Positions 1 through 5,590 of a stretch of 5,590 bases of DNA are shown here, one piece after another. The stretch spans positions 7,093 to 12,682 of the forward strand of contig DEHO01000016.1 of the NCBI GenBank assembly GCA_002351955.1. Reading direction: 5' to 3'. Numbering within the stretch: position 1 is the first letter of the stretch; every line of letters starts with the position of its first letter. This stretch comes from Flavobacteriales bacterium UBA2798. Its GTDB lineage: Bacteria > Bacteroidota > Bacteroidia > Flavobacteriales_D > UBA2798. Position numbers and translations under genes: made by a program. The notes under the pieces were generated by a model. That model searched no databases. It saw nothing but the letters and a program-made list of their open reading frames with translations, and was not told the DNA's origin.

Positions 1-261
1 GGATTGGATAAATCTTCCTTTGCCCGGAGTATTGACTATTTCCCCAATCCAACTACCGGCGAATTAAATATTCGATTTAACGCCGCCGCTGAGAATATTT
101 CCATTCGCATTCTAAATGTTGTGGGACAGGTTGTGTCCACTTCAACTGTTAATGGAAGCAATCTTACCACGGTTTTCATTAACGGTGAACCCGGTTTGTA
201 TTTTATTGAGTGTTCACTTCCAAGCGGGCAAAAAGCAAGTTTCAGGGTAGTAAAACAATAA
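1..261 (+). CDS. T9SS type A sorting domain, C-terminal end of a secreted protein (5' partial)
   Basis: The reading frame is open from the first base and ends at TAA 259-261. The real start therefore lies upstream of the window, and the TTG at base 4 is only an internal codon. The visible 86 codons form a typical type IX sorting domain (Por secretion tail, TIGR04183-like). It has the FPNPTTGELNIRF block at bases 40-78, then the ISIRILNVVGQVV strand, then the GLYFIECSLPSGQKASFRVVKQ region, of which G-x-Y and the terminal K-Q are characteristic. In the family this domain directs a protein across the outer membrane, where it is cleaved and the cargo is released or attached to the surface. The cargo domain is not in the window, so the protein's activity cannot be stated. 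Transcription probably ends at the hairpin 19 bases after the stop codon. Confidence 0.93.
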   Translation, partial: GLDKSSFARSIDYFPNPTTGELNIRFNAAAENISIRILNVVGQVVSTSTVNGSNLTTVFINGEPGLYFIECSLPSGQKASFRVVKQ

Positions 262-279
262 TAAGTTTTAATCACAGAG

Positions 280-314
280 ATCTTCCATCACAACTGTGGT
301 GGAAGATTTTTTTT
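280..314 (+). terminator. Rho-independent terminator after the T9SS cargo gene
   Basis: A 12-bp stem pairs bases 280-291 with 296-307, with one T-G wobble (288 with 299) and a four-base loop AACT (292-295). A run of eight T residues (307-314) follows at once. It lies 18 bases beyond the stop codon of the sorting-domain gene, which is textbook placement. It should separate that transcript from the broken gene downstream. On the minus strand the stem is preceded, not followed, by a U tract, so it should act mainly on plus-strand transcription. Confidence 0.9.
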
Positions 315-411
315 AGTGTTTTTTGAAAAAGTTATTTAGACTATTTCTTCTTGAATATCGGTTTAGCAGTTTTATCAAGAGGATGTTATTCAGTGATATT
401 TGTCGCGTTTA

Positions 412-1226
412 ATGATAAGCGATGCGGGATTTATTTTCTTTTTACTTTTTTGTGTTTCATCGGGTTTAACAAGTCGAGCACAAAATTGTTCCATTCAGGT
501 TTATTGTCCTGAAGGATTTTATGTCTATGCCGATGGACAGTTCAAAGGAAAAACCAGAACTGAAATGTCGGGTTTGCTACTTGAAAATCAGTCCTGTGAT
601 TCGGTTTCCATTCGTGTTTACAGATCAGGATACGAGATGGTAGAGAAAAGCATCAAGACAAGCGAAGATCATGCAGAAGTGAAATTTGATTCCAGCAAAG
701 AATCACAAACTATTCAAATATTGTGGGTAGGAGCGAATATGTACGGCGGTGCTTTTGGATTGTTTAATGTCGATAATGTATTTACTAAAGCGAAGTATTC
801 AGTTGGTGCCTCAATTTATTCCGACTATCATTTTCATCGGAATTTTTCTTTGTACTTGAATGGATGAGTATGTGGGGACAACCTAATACACAGGATAATA
901 TCCGGATCATGCACCATGTTAACGGGCGACTTAACGCAGGATTTTCTGCTTTCGCACGACTCCATTTTTCAATTCAGTAAGCATCCGGTTTTGCATTGTG
1001 GCCTGAAGTTAATAATGTGCCTTTCATCCATTCCACATTTTCAGATAATCGTACAGGTTGGGATTTTAGGGCTTCCAGTGGAGTTAATTATTTACTGACA
1101 GAGAGCGACAAACTCGAATTGACTTTTGGGTATTGGGCATCCAGTTCAACAAGTGATAATATCGTTTGGATTACCCACGATTCAATGGTGATTGGTTTTG
1201 GGCTTCAGCACAGATTGAAAAAGTGA
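412..1226 (+). pseudogene. Broken gene for a secreted PEGA-like / beta-barrel protein
   Basis: The gene is read from ATG 412, or from TTG 400, which would add LSRL and give the signal peptide an n-region Arg; TGA at 394-396 bars anything further upstream. A hydrophobic signal peptide (residues 5-23) ends in SRAQ. Residues 27-93 resemble a PEGA domain: CPEGFYVYADGQFKGKT, then the IRVYRSGYE turn. Cysteines 26, 32 and 62 could form disulfides. From about residue 102 there are alternating, aromatic-rich strands like an outer-membrane barrel. The frame stops at TGA 865-867, but the frame one base back continues with MSMWGQPNTQ from 864, so one base appears to be lost somewhere in 843-867. That frame then meets TAA 978-980 and continues with ASGFALWPEVNN to TGA 1224-1226, ending in barrel-like MVIGFGLQHRLKK. 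Restored, it would have about 271 codons. Two independent lesions favour a true pseudogene, although sequencing error is possible. Function is unknown. Confidence 0.75.
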
Positions 1227-1235
1227 AAGATTGGT

Positions 1236-1955
1236 TTATACGTCCTTCAAAGTAAGCGGCTGTTTCTTTTTTACTTTTAATGCAGTTCCGAAACTGAAAT
1301 AGATTAGAGTGCTTTTTTCCGGAGAAAAATTAATGGATTCACCTGATAGCGGCAAGATTCTATTGTACGTACTTGATCTTAAAAAGTCAAAAAGGAAAAA
1401 ATTGACTTTGAAATAACTACCTGACTTAAATCGTAAATCAGCAAATACGGATACTGAAAAGGGATTTATTTTAGATGAAAACCATTCTCTCTCACGGCTG
1501 GTTTTATTGCCTTCTTTTAATTTGCTTTTGTAGTGGAATAAATAATGGGCTTCAGAACCTAATGCAATATAATTTCCTCGTACAAGATTTCCGAATTTTA
1601 GTCCAGCAGGAATATTGACCGAATAGGCTCGTTGTTTGAGGTAGATCGTTTCAGCACTGTCGCGTTCTAAAAAATGGTGAAACCCTATGTTGCGGATTCC
1701 CATTCCGGTAAATACTCCGATATGTTTCCCGTTATAATGTGTTTGCGATTGAAGGTTGAAGAATGGAATAAAACGGGTTTTGGGCGTCCATTTTACTCCA
1801 TTGCTTATGAATTCTCCGTTACTCAAAAGCATGTCGAATGTGGAAATTCCGTACCATCTTCCGGTTGGATGTGGATTACGGATCTTTTCTTTTTCCTGTG
1901 CCTGGAGCTGAAATGAAACGAAAAACAATAATGCTATTATATGCCATCTTTTCAT
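1236..1955 (-). CDS. Probable outer-membrane beta-barrel protein, function unknown
   Basis: This is a 239-residue protein with a clear signal peptide: MKRWH start, hydrophobic core at residues 6-17, and probable cleavage after LQA (residue 19). The mature part is a series of short amphipathic strands with many aromatics and no long hydrophobic helix. The segment AYSVNIPAGLKFGNL (110-124), followed by YIALGSEAHYLFHY (129-142), is like the 'IP-x-x-L-K' strand and next hairpin of Bacteroidota porin-like barrels (OMP_b-brl families). The last strand, IYFSFGTALKV (218-228), is followed by a charged tail, so the C-terminus is not the classic terminal aromatic. The start codon immediately follows the stop of the DUF1501 gene (TAAATG), which implies translational coupling and membership of the DUF1800-DUF1501 operon. 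It faces the pseudogene tail to tail with nine bases between them. The barrel assignment comes from sequence character and not from a named family match. It could instead be a periplasmic beta-rich protein. Confidence 0.72.
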   Translation of the reverse strand: MKRWHIIALLFFVSFQLQAQEKEKIRNPHPTGRWYGISTFDMLLSNGEFISNGVKWTPKTRFIPFFNLQSQTHYNGKHIGVFTGMGIRNIGFHHFLERDSAETIYLKQRAYSVNIPAGLKFGNLVRGNYIALGSEAHYLFHYKSKLKEGNKTSREREWFSSKINPFSVSVFADLRFKSGSYFKVNFFLFDFLRSSTYNRILPLSGESINFSPEKSTLIYFSFGTALKVKKKQPLTLKDV

Positions 1956-3158
1956 TTACAAAAAGTTTAATCGCTCAAATTGCCCATCAATAACTTTGGT
2001 TGGATCAACCTGTAAAAAGCGATCCAGAATGGTGCTGTATACGCTGCGAAAATCAACAGTATGAATGATATCACCATCATCGAGTTTGCTTAGATCGGAA
2101 AGTGGATTGTATAATCCGGATTTGGCAAGCTTACCACCGGCAATAAAAACATTATTAGCAGCACCATGGTCCGTTCCCTTACTTGCATTTTGTTCAACTC
2201 TTCTTCCGAATTCAGAAAAAGTAAGGATCACCGTATCGTCAAATCGCCCTGCTGATTTCAAATCCTCGCTAAAGGCTTTCATGGATTCGCTGTACACCTT
2301 TAACACGCGGCCTTGTTGTCCATTCTGCATCACGTGCGTATCAAATCCGGGAAGTGAAACATAATAAATCATTGTTTCAGAGCCTGCACAAATCAGTTCA
2401 GCAACTGTTTTCATTCGTTTCCCAAATTCATGGAAAGGGTAAATGGTTTTTAGCGGACGAACAGTTGCCTTTTCGTAGAGGTATTCTGCCGACTGCATGG
2501 TATCTGCCAGTGTTTTATGCAGGAACTCCACTGTTGGATGATCTTCGTGCATATGATACGATGAGGCAAGGTGATGCAGGGTTGGATTGGCGTGTGTGAG
2601 TTTTAAGATTTTTGGATCACGAAATGCAAAGCCTGATTTTTCTTCTCCGCGCATAGCCATACTGAGCGTATCGTCGATTTCAACTGCACTATGAGGTTTT
2701 GAGTGATTGTCTGCAACAAGATCCAGGGTTCTACCGAGCCATCCGGTACTGATTACCTTGTCTTCATCACTTGCCGATTGCCAGATATCCGTGCTGCGGA
2801 AATGTGAGCGGTTAGGATGGGGATAACCAACACCATTCACAATACTCAGTTCTCCATTATTAAAAAGATCAGCAAGCGAACGCAAATGTGGATGAAGCCC
2901 GGTTTCATCATTCAGTAAGATAGTTTCATCTCGTTTTAGAGAAATGCCGGGACGCGCTTTGTAATAGATGTCGTTTCGCACGGGTACTACACAATTCAGG
3001 CCATCGTTACCACCCGATAATTGAATCACTACCAGAATTTTTCCCTTATAGGATTCCTGATTAAATACATTTCCTGCCGCACGCAAAAATTCAGGTACCA
3101 TTAATGAGGCACTGGTAAGGGCGGAATAACGAATAAATGTCCTTCTGTTAATGGCCAT
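1956..3158 (-). CDS. DUF1501 family protein with twin-arginine signal
   Basis: This is a 400-residue DUF1501 protein (PF07394; alkaline-phosphatase/sulfatase-like superfamily). The ATG at 3158 is chosen because it starts a twin-arginine signal, MAINRRTFIRYSALTSAS, so export to the periplasm in folded form is likely. The frame is open 18 codons further upstream, but that stretch overlaps the DUF1800 end and would push RR away from the N-terminus. Family blocks in order are QLSGGNDGLN (46-55), HPNRSHFRSTDIWQ (114-127), GFDTH (271-275), FSEFGRR (314-320), GTDHGAAN (328-335) and VDFRSVYSTIL (368-378). The Asp and His residues in GGNDG, FDTH and GTDHG are candidate metal ligands by analogy with the superfamily; this is inference. 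Length is normal and no key block is missing. It starts one base after the DUF1800 stop (TGATATG) and ends on the barrel start codon. The substrate is not known for this family. Confidence 0.95.
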   Translation of the reverse strand: MAINRRTFIRYSALTSASLMVPEFLRAAGNVFNQESYKGKILVVIQLSGGNDGLNCVVPVRNDIYYKARPGISLKRDETILLNDETGLHPHLRSLADLFNNGELSIVNGVGYPHPNRSHFRSTDIWQSASDEDKVISTGWLGRTLDLVADNHSKPHSAVEIDDTLSMAMRGEEKSGFAFRDPKILKLTHANPTLHHLASSYHMHEDHPTVEFLHKTLADTMQSAEYLYEKATVRPLKTIYPFHEFGKRMKTVAELICAGSETMIYYVSLPGFDTHVMQNGQQGRVLKVYSESMKAFSEDLKSAGRFDDTVILTFSEFGRRVEQNASKGTDHGAANNVFIAGGKLAKSGLYNPLSDLSKLDDGDIIHTVDFRSVYSTILDRFLQVDPTKVIDGQFERLNFL

Positions 3159-3159
3159 A

Positions 3160-4554
3160 TCAAATGAGTTGAAATTCGGGTAATGACATGATCTGTGCTG
3201 CCAGTTGCACAATTTGGTTATCTGTATTTTCAGAATTAACGCTGCGCAATTTCTCCACTGGAATTCTTGCAGCAGAACTTTGAATCAGATGTGATAGCAT
3301 AGATTCAATGAGTACATCGCCTTTTTTATCTCTGAAAAAATGAATGAAAGATCCCCAATCGGATTCTACTTTCTGGTTTTTTATTTCAGCAGGACCATCT
3401 TCCGGTGCTTCTTCAAATGCAGGTCTTGATTTTAATCCCACAGCACTTCCGTTTACAATAAACTGAGGCAGATTTAAACGAAGCAACAAGGATGCGCTGT
3501 CGATCCATTTTTCATGACCCTTCCAACCCGCTACATTGGGAGGGAAAAACAGAACCTGACCAAGTGCATGTTGCAATTGCAATAAACCTTTTGGCTTTGT
3601 GAATTTTAGTTTGATGAGTTTGTTGTACCGTACAATTAATTCAACAGGAGAGGCAATTTTAACCCCGATATTTTGGTCGGCATAAAACCACTCCGCATTG
3701 AAAATACTTCTCATCAATTGCTCAATATTATAACCGGAATTGAAAAATTGCGCTGCAAGCTGTTCAATAATTTCAGTATCGGGTTTTGGATTGACAAATT
3801 CTCTGTAAATCTTATAAACGATATAACGTGCTGTTTGTTTATTGTCAAGCAAAATATTCAGGATGTCCTCGCCTTTAAAATTTCCTTTTTTACCAAGGAA
3901 TATCTTTTCTCCGCTATCATGAATACCTTCCCTGAAAACAAATTCACCGCGTGCATCAATCGTCCAGCCGGTAAATGCCCGCGCTGCTTCCTGAATGTCT
4001 TTCTCGGTGTAATGACCAATCCCCAGCGTAAATAATTCCATTACCTCACGGGCAAAATTCTCATTCGGATGATCCTTTTTATTTTCCTGATTGTTCAGAT
4101 AAAGAATCATTGCAGGGTCTTTGGCAATTGCAAAAAGTAAATCCCTGAAATTTCCTAAAGCATGTTTCCGTAACGTATTATTTTGCTCCTGCATTAAATA
4201 GGAAAATGGGACTGAAGTGGCAAAATGATTGTGCCAGAAAAAGACCATTTTCTCTCTTAATACAGCCTTGGTGTGAGTCAGCTTAAACAACCATTGTTGA
4301 TTCAGCTCTTCAGAATCTTGTTTTGATTTTAAAATCATTCCAAGAAACTGCGATGCACTTACTCCTTTTTTCTCTCTGTTTTCCTTGATCGGGTAGGGGA
4401 GGTAATGAATGTCTTTCCAGCTTTTGGAATCATTGAACAGTTGTTCAACAACAGAGCCCAGGGAAGTATCTTTAAGCCGCGCAATGGCAGGTGGTGTTTC
4501 ACCAAATCCTGCTCTTAAAAAGAGATGTTGTAACTTATGCTGATGGCTGGCCAT
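3160..4554 (-). CDS. DUF1800 family protein
   Basis: This is a 464-residue protein carrying all recognisable blocks of DUF1800 (PF08811): LFLRAGFG (11-18), FFWHNHFAT (105-113), NENFAREVMELFTLG (164-178), ARAFTGWT (191-198), REFVNPKPD (251-259), SPVELIVRYN (302-311), the PPNVAGWKG block (338-346) and the C-terminal IMSLPEFQ (455-462). The protein is largely helical by composition. The biochemical function of the family is unknown, but it is repeatedly encoded beside DUF1501. Residues 372-410, between the conserved core and the C-terminal block, are low in conservation and rich in charged residues, and look like a linker. No signal peptide is visible: the ATG at 4554 leads directly into the first family block. 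This contrasts with its Tat-bearing partner. No Shine-Dalgarno sequence is obvious, as is usual in this phylum. It is the first gene of the tight three-gene block. The upstream hydrolase is 135 bp away on the same strand, so a separate promoter is possible. Confidence 0.95.
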   Translation of the reverse strand: MASHQHKLQHLFLRAGFGETPPAIARLKDTSLGSVVEQLFNDSKSWKDIHYLPYPIKENREKKGVSASQFLGMILKSKQDSEELNQQWLFKLTHTKAVLREKMVFFWHNHFATSVPFSYLMQEQNNTLRKHALGNFRDLLFAIAKDPAMILYLNNQENKKDHPNENFAREVMELFTLGIGHYTEKDIQEAARAFTGWTIDARGEFVFREGIHDSGEKIFLGKKGNFKGEDILNILLDNKQTARYIVYKIYREFVNPKPDTEIIEQLAAQFFNSGYNIEQLMRSIFNAEWFYADQNIGVKIASPVELIVRYNKLIKLKFTKPKGLLQLQHALGQVLFFPPNVAGWKGHEKWIDSASLLLRLNLPQFIVNGSAVGLKSRPAFEEAPEDGPAEIKNQKVESDWGSFIHFFRDKKGDVLIESMLSHLIQSSAARIPVEKLRSVNSENTDNQIVQLAAQIMSLPEFQLI

Positions 4555-4580
4555 ATACCGGAGTCACCAATAAATATACC
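4553..4580. repeat. Direct repeat ATATACC, two copies 21 bp apart
   Basis: The heptamer ATATACC (GGTATAT on the coding strand) occurs at 4553-4559, overlapping the DUF1800 start codon, and again at 4574-4580. The 21-bp period equals two helical turns and would place both copies on the same face of the DNA, a common arrangement for repressor half-sites. With only seven bases per copy in AT-rich DNA, chance is quite possible. Confidence 0.2.
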
Positions 4581-4601
4581 ACAATTTTTTTCTGGTGAAT
4601 C
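4561..4601. repeat. Short inverted repeat upstream of the DUF1800 gene
   Basis: Bases 4561-4569 (GAGTCACCA) and 4593-4601 (TGGTGAATC) are complementary at eight of nine positions (mismatch 4563/4599), separated by 23 AT-rich bases. The repeat starts seven bases before the DUF1800 start codon, so it would lie in the 5' leader or over the promoter. It could be an operator or a leader hairpin, or chance. The wide AT-rich spacer argues against a transcription terminator for the upstream hydrolase. Confidence 0.3.
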
Positions 4602-4689
4602 GGGGATTTCTTTTTTTGAAAACCCAACGGCTCCAAATTAGAAGAACAATGGAAGAATTACAGAACAGGGCTGAGGGTTTAAAAATCAA

Positions 4690-5590
4690 TTATTTACCCA
4701 AAATAAATCCGGTCATTCCCGGTAGAAGTGGTTTGGATAATGGGAGTCGGTCATCGGAATAGGAAGCCAGGTTTTGATCCGCATCCCCTTCAATGGTGCG
4801 CAAAACGTGATTCATCTTTTCAATCAGCAGATACCTTGCTTTGGGTTGCGCGGCATACAATAATTGCGCATCTGTAACTGCGACCTGTACATCTTTTGTG
4901 CCTTGAACAATCATTACGGGAATCTGCATTCTCGAAATGATTTCTGCCGGATCATGTTTCAACCAGGAAATCATGTAGGGTTGCACCGAAGGACGAAACA
5001 ACATCATCAATCGCTGATCCGGATTGGCGATTCTTCTACCTGCTTTTAAACTGTCGAGGTATTTATTCGATAGTCCGCGCAATTCATCCGGTAAACTTGA
5101 AAGTTGTTCTCGAAGCACAACATCAATCGGACGACCGGCTCCTGCAAGCGAAATAAAGCGATCTGCTTTCTCTGCGGCCAACATACCTACCAGAGAACCT
5201 TCGCTGTGACCAATGATGGTAAGCGACCCAAATCGCTGATCTGATTTTAAAAGATTTATCCATCCTTTTGCGTCATCTGCATAATGACTGAAGAGTAATT
5301 CTTCCTCGGATTTCATTGCTGCTGCGCTGGCTGCAATTCCTCGTTTGTCGTATCGCAGGGAGGCAATTCCCTTAGCAGCGAGTACATGTGCTATTTTTTT
5401 TAGCGCATCATTTTTCATCACCGGATTGTTTCCATTCCTGTCGGTGGGACCGCTTCCTGCAATGATCAGTGCAACCGGAATCGCTTTTTTTGCTTTGGGT
5501 ACACAAAGGGTACCATTTAAAATTCCGGTGCCGGTGTTCAGTTGCAACTCACTCTCAACAAATTTTGGTTTTGCTCCGGAAATCAGTGGA
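4690..5590 (-). CDS. Alpha/beta hydrolase (serine hydrolase), N-terminus outside window
   Basis: The frame remains open to the window edge: PLISGAKPKFVESE precedes the TTG at 5547, so that TTG is an internal Leu codon and the true start, probably with a signal peptide, lies beyond base 5590. Numbering from the TTG, the visible protein has the alpha/beta hydrolase core. It shows LIIAGSGPTDRNGNNP (27-42, oxyanion-hole side), SLRYDKRGIAAS (63-74), the nucleophile elbow GHSEGS (113-118, Ser115), GTKDVQV with acid Asp219, and MNHVLR with His247, giving a complete Ser-Asp-His triad. Residues of about 139-200 form a cap or lid. It resembles COG1073-type or BAAT-like esterases that are common in this phylum, often annotated as S9-like peptidases. 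The likely chemistry is ester, thioester or peptide-bond hydrolysis on an unknown substrate. It ends 135 bp before DUF1800 on the same strand, without a clear terminator, so read-through into the operon is possible. Confidence 0.9.
   Translation of the reverse strand, partial: PLISGAKPKFVESELQLNTGTGILNGTLCVPKAKKAIPVALIIAGSGPTDRNGNNPVMKNDALKKIAHVLAAKGIASLRYDKRGIAASAAAMKSEEELLFSHYADDAKGWINLLKSDQRFGSLTIIGHSEGSLVGMLAAEKADRFISLAGAGRPIDVVLREQLSSLPDELRGLSNKYLDSLKAGRRIANPDQRLMMLFRPSVQPYMISWLKHDPAEIISRMQIPVMIVQGTKDVQVAVTDAQLLYAAQPKARYLLIEKMNHVLRTIEGDADQNLASYSDDRLPLSKPLLPGMTGFILGK

Noticed and set aside
371..402. Bacteroidota-type promoter (TTTA, 20 bases, GATATTTG) before the pseudogene
   Set aside because: Both boxes have a mismatch to the TTTG / TAnnTTTG consensus, and transcription would begin almost at the start codon, so support is too weak.
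843..867. Programmed -1 ribosomal frameshift instead of mutation
   Set aside because: No clear X-XXY-YYZ slippery heptamer in the right phase and no obvious downstream stem were seen. The additional in-frame stop at 978 would still truncate the product.
916..1098. Plus-strand 60-codon frame inside the broken PEGA/barrel gene
   Set aside because: Its translation has no domain character, and the frame beside it continues the barrel-like protein through both lesions. It is a shadow frame.
3159..3212. Upstream in-frame extension of DUF1501 by 18 codons to an ATG at 3212
   Set aside because: It overlaps the conserved C-terminal block of DUF1800 in another frame, its residues do not look like a signal peptide, and it would bury the twin-arginine motif. 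The ATG at 3158 is better.
3673..4035. Plus-strand 120-codon open frame opposite DUF1800
   Set aside because: It lies antisense to strongly conserved DUF1800 blocks and shows no recognisable domain or upstream signal; it is a coding shadow.
4621..4680. Terminator for the hydrolase gene from AACCC...GGGTT pairing
   Set aside because: The arms (4621-4631 and 4670-4680) are short, mismatched and far apart, and no T tract follows on the minus strand.

Overview
The window most likely comes from a member of the Bacteroidota. The first gene ends in a type IX secretion system (T9SS) C-terminal sorting domain, which is essentially confined to that phylum. Two signal peptides end in the '-AQ' pattern common there, Shine-Dalgarno sequences are weak or absent, and base composition is moderately AT-rich. 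The genus cannot be named from this sequence.

Layout. Bases 1-261 (+) hold the last codons of a T9SS-exported protein, closed by a strong intrinsic terminator (280-314). Bases 412-1226 (+) hold a gene for a secreted protein with a PEGA-like domain followed by probable beta-barrel strands. It is broken by a -1 frameshift near 843-867 and an in-frame TAA at 978-980. Everything after 1235 lies on the minus strand. Read in the direction of transcription it is: the C-terminal 300 residues of an alpha/beta hydrolase (5590-4690, 5' end outside the window), a 135-bp gap with a small inverted repeat and a direct repeat, a DUF1800 protein (4554-3160), a DUF1501 protein with a twin-arginine signal (3158-1956), and a small signal-peptide-bearing probable outer-membrane beta-barrel protein (1955-1236).

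How the genes relate. DUF1800 and DUF1501 are separated by one base (TGATATG), and the DUF1501 stop codon directly abuts the barrel start codon (TAAATG), so the three are almost certainly one translationally coupled operon. The DUF1800/DUF1501 pair is widespread and conserved, but its biochemical role is not established. DUF1501 belongs to the alkaline-phosphatase/sulfatase-like fold. The tightly attached barrel gene is the least expected part and may be a lineage-specific envelope partner. The hydrolase lies upstream on the same strand, but the gap leaves its co-transcription open. I see no mobile element, CRISPR array, RNA gene or defence system. Nothing here is clearly a new system; the best leads are the three-gene operon and the decayed PEGA/barrel gene.
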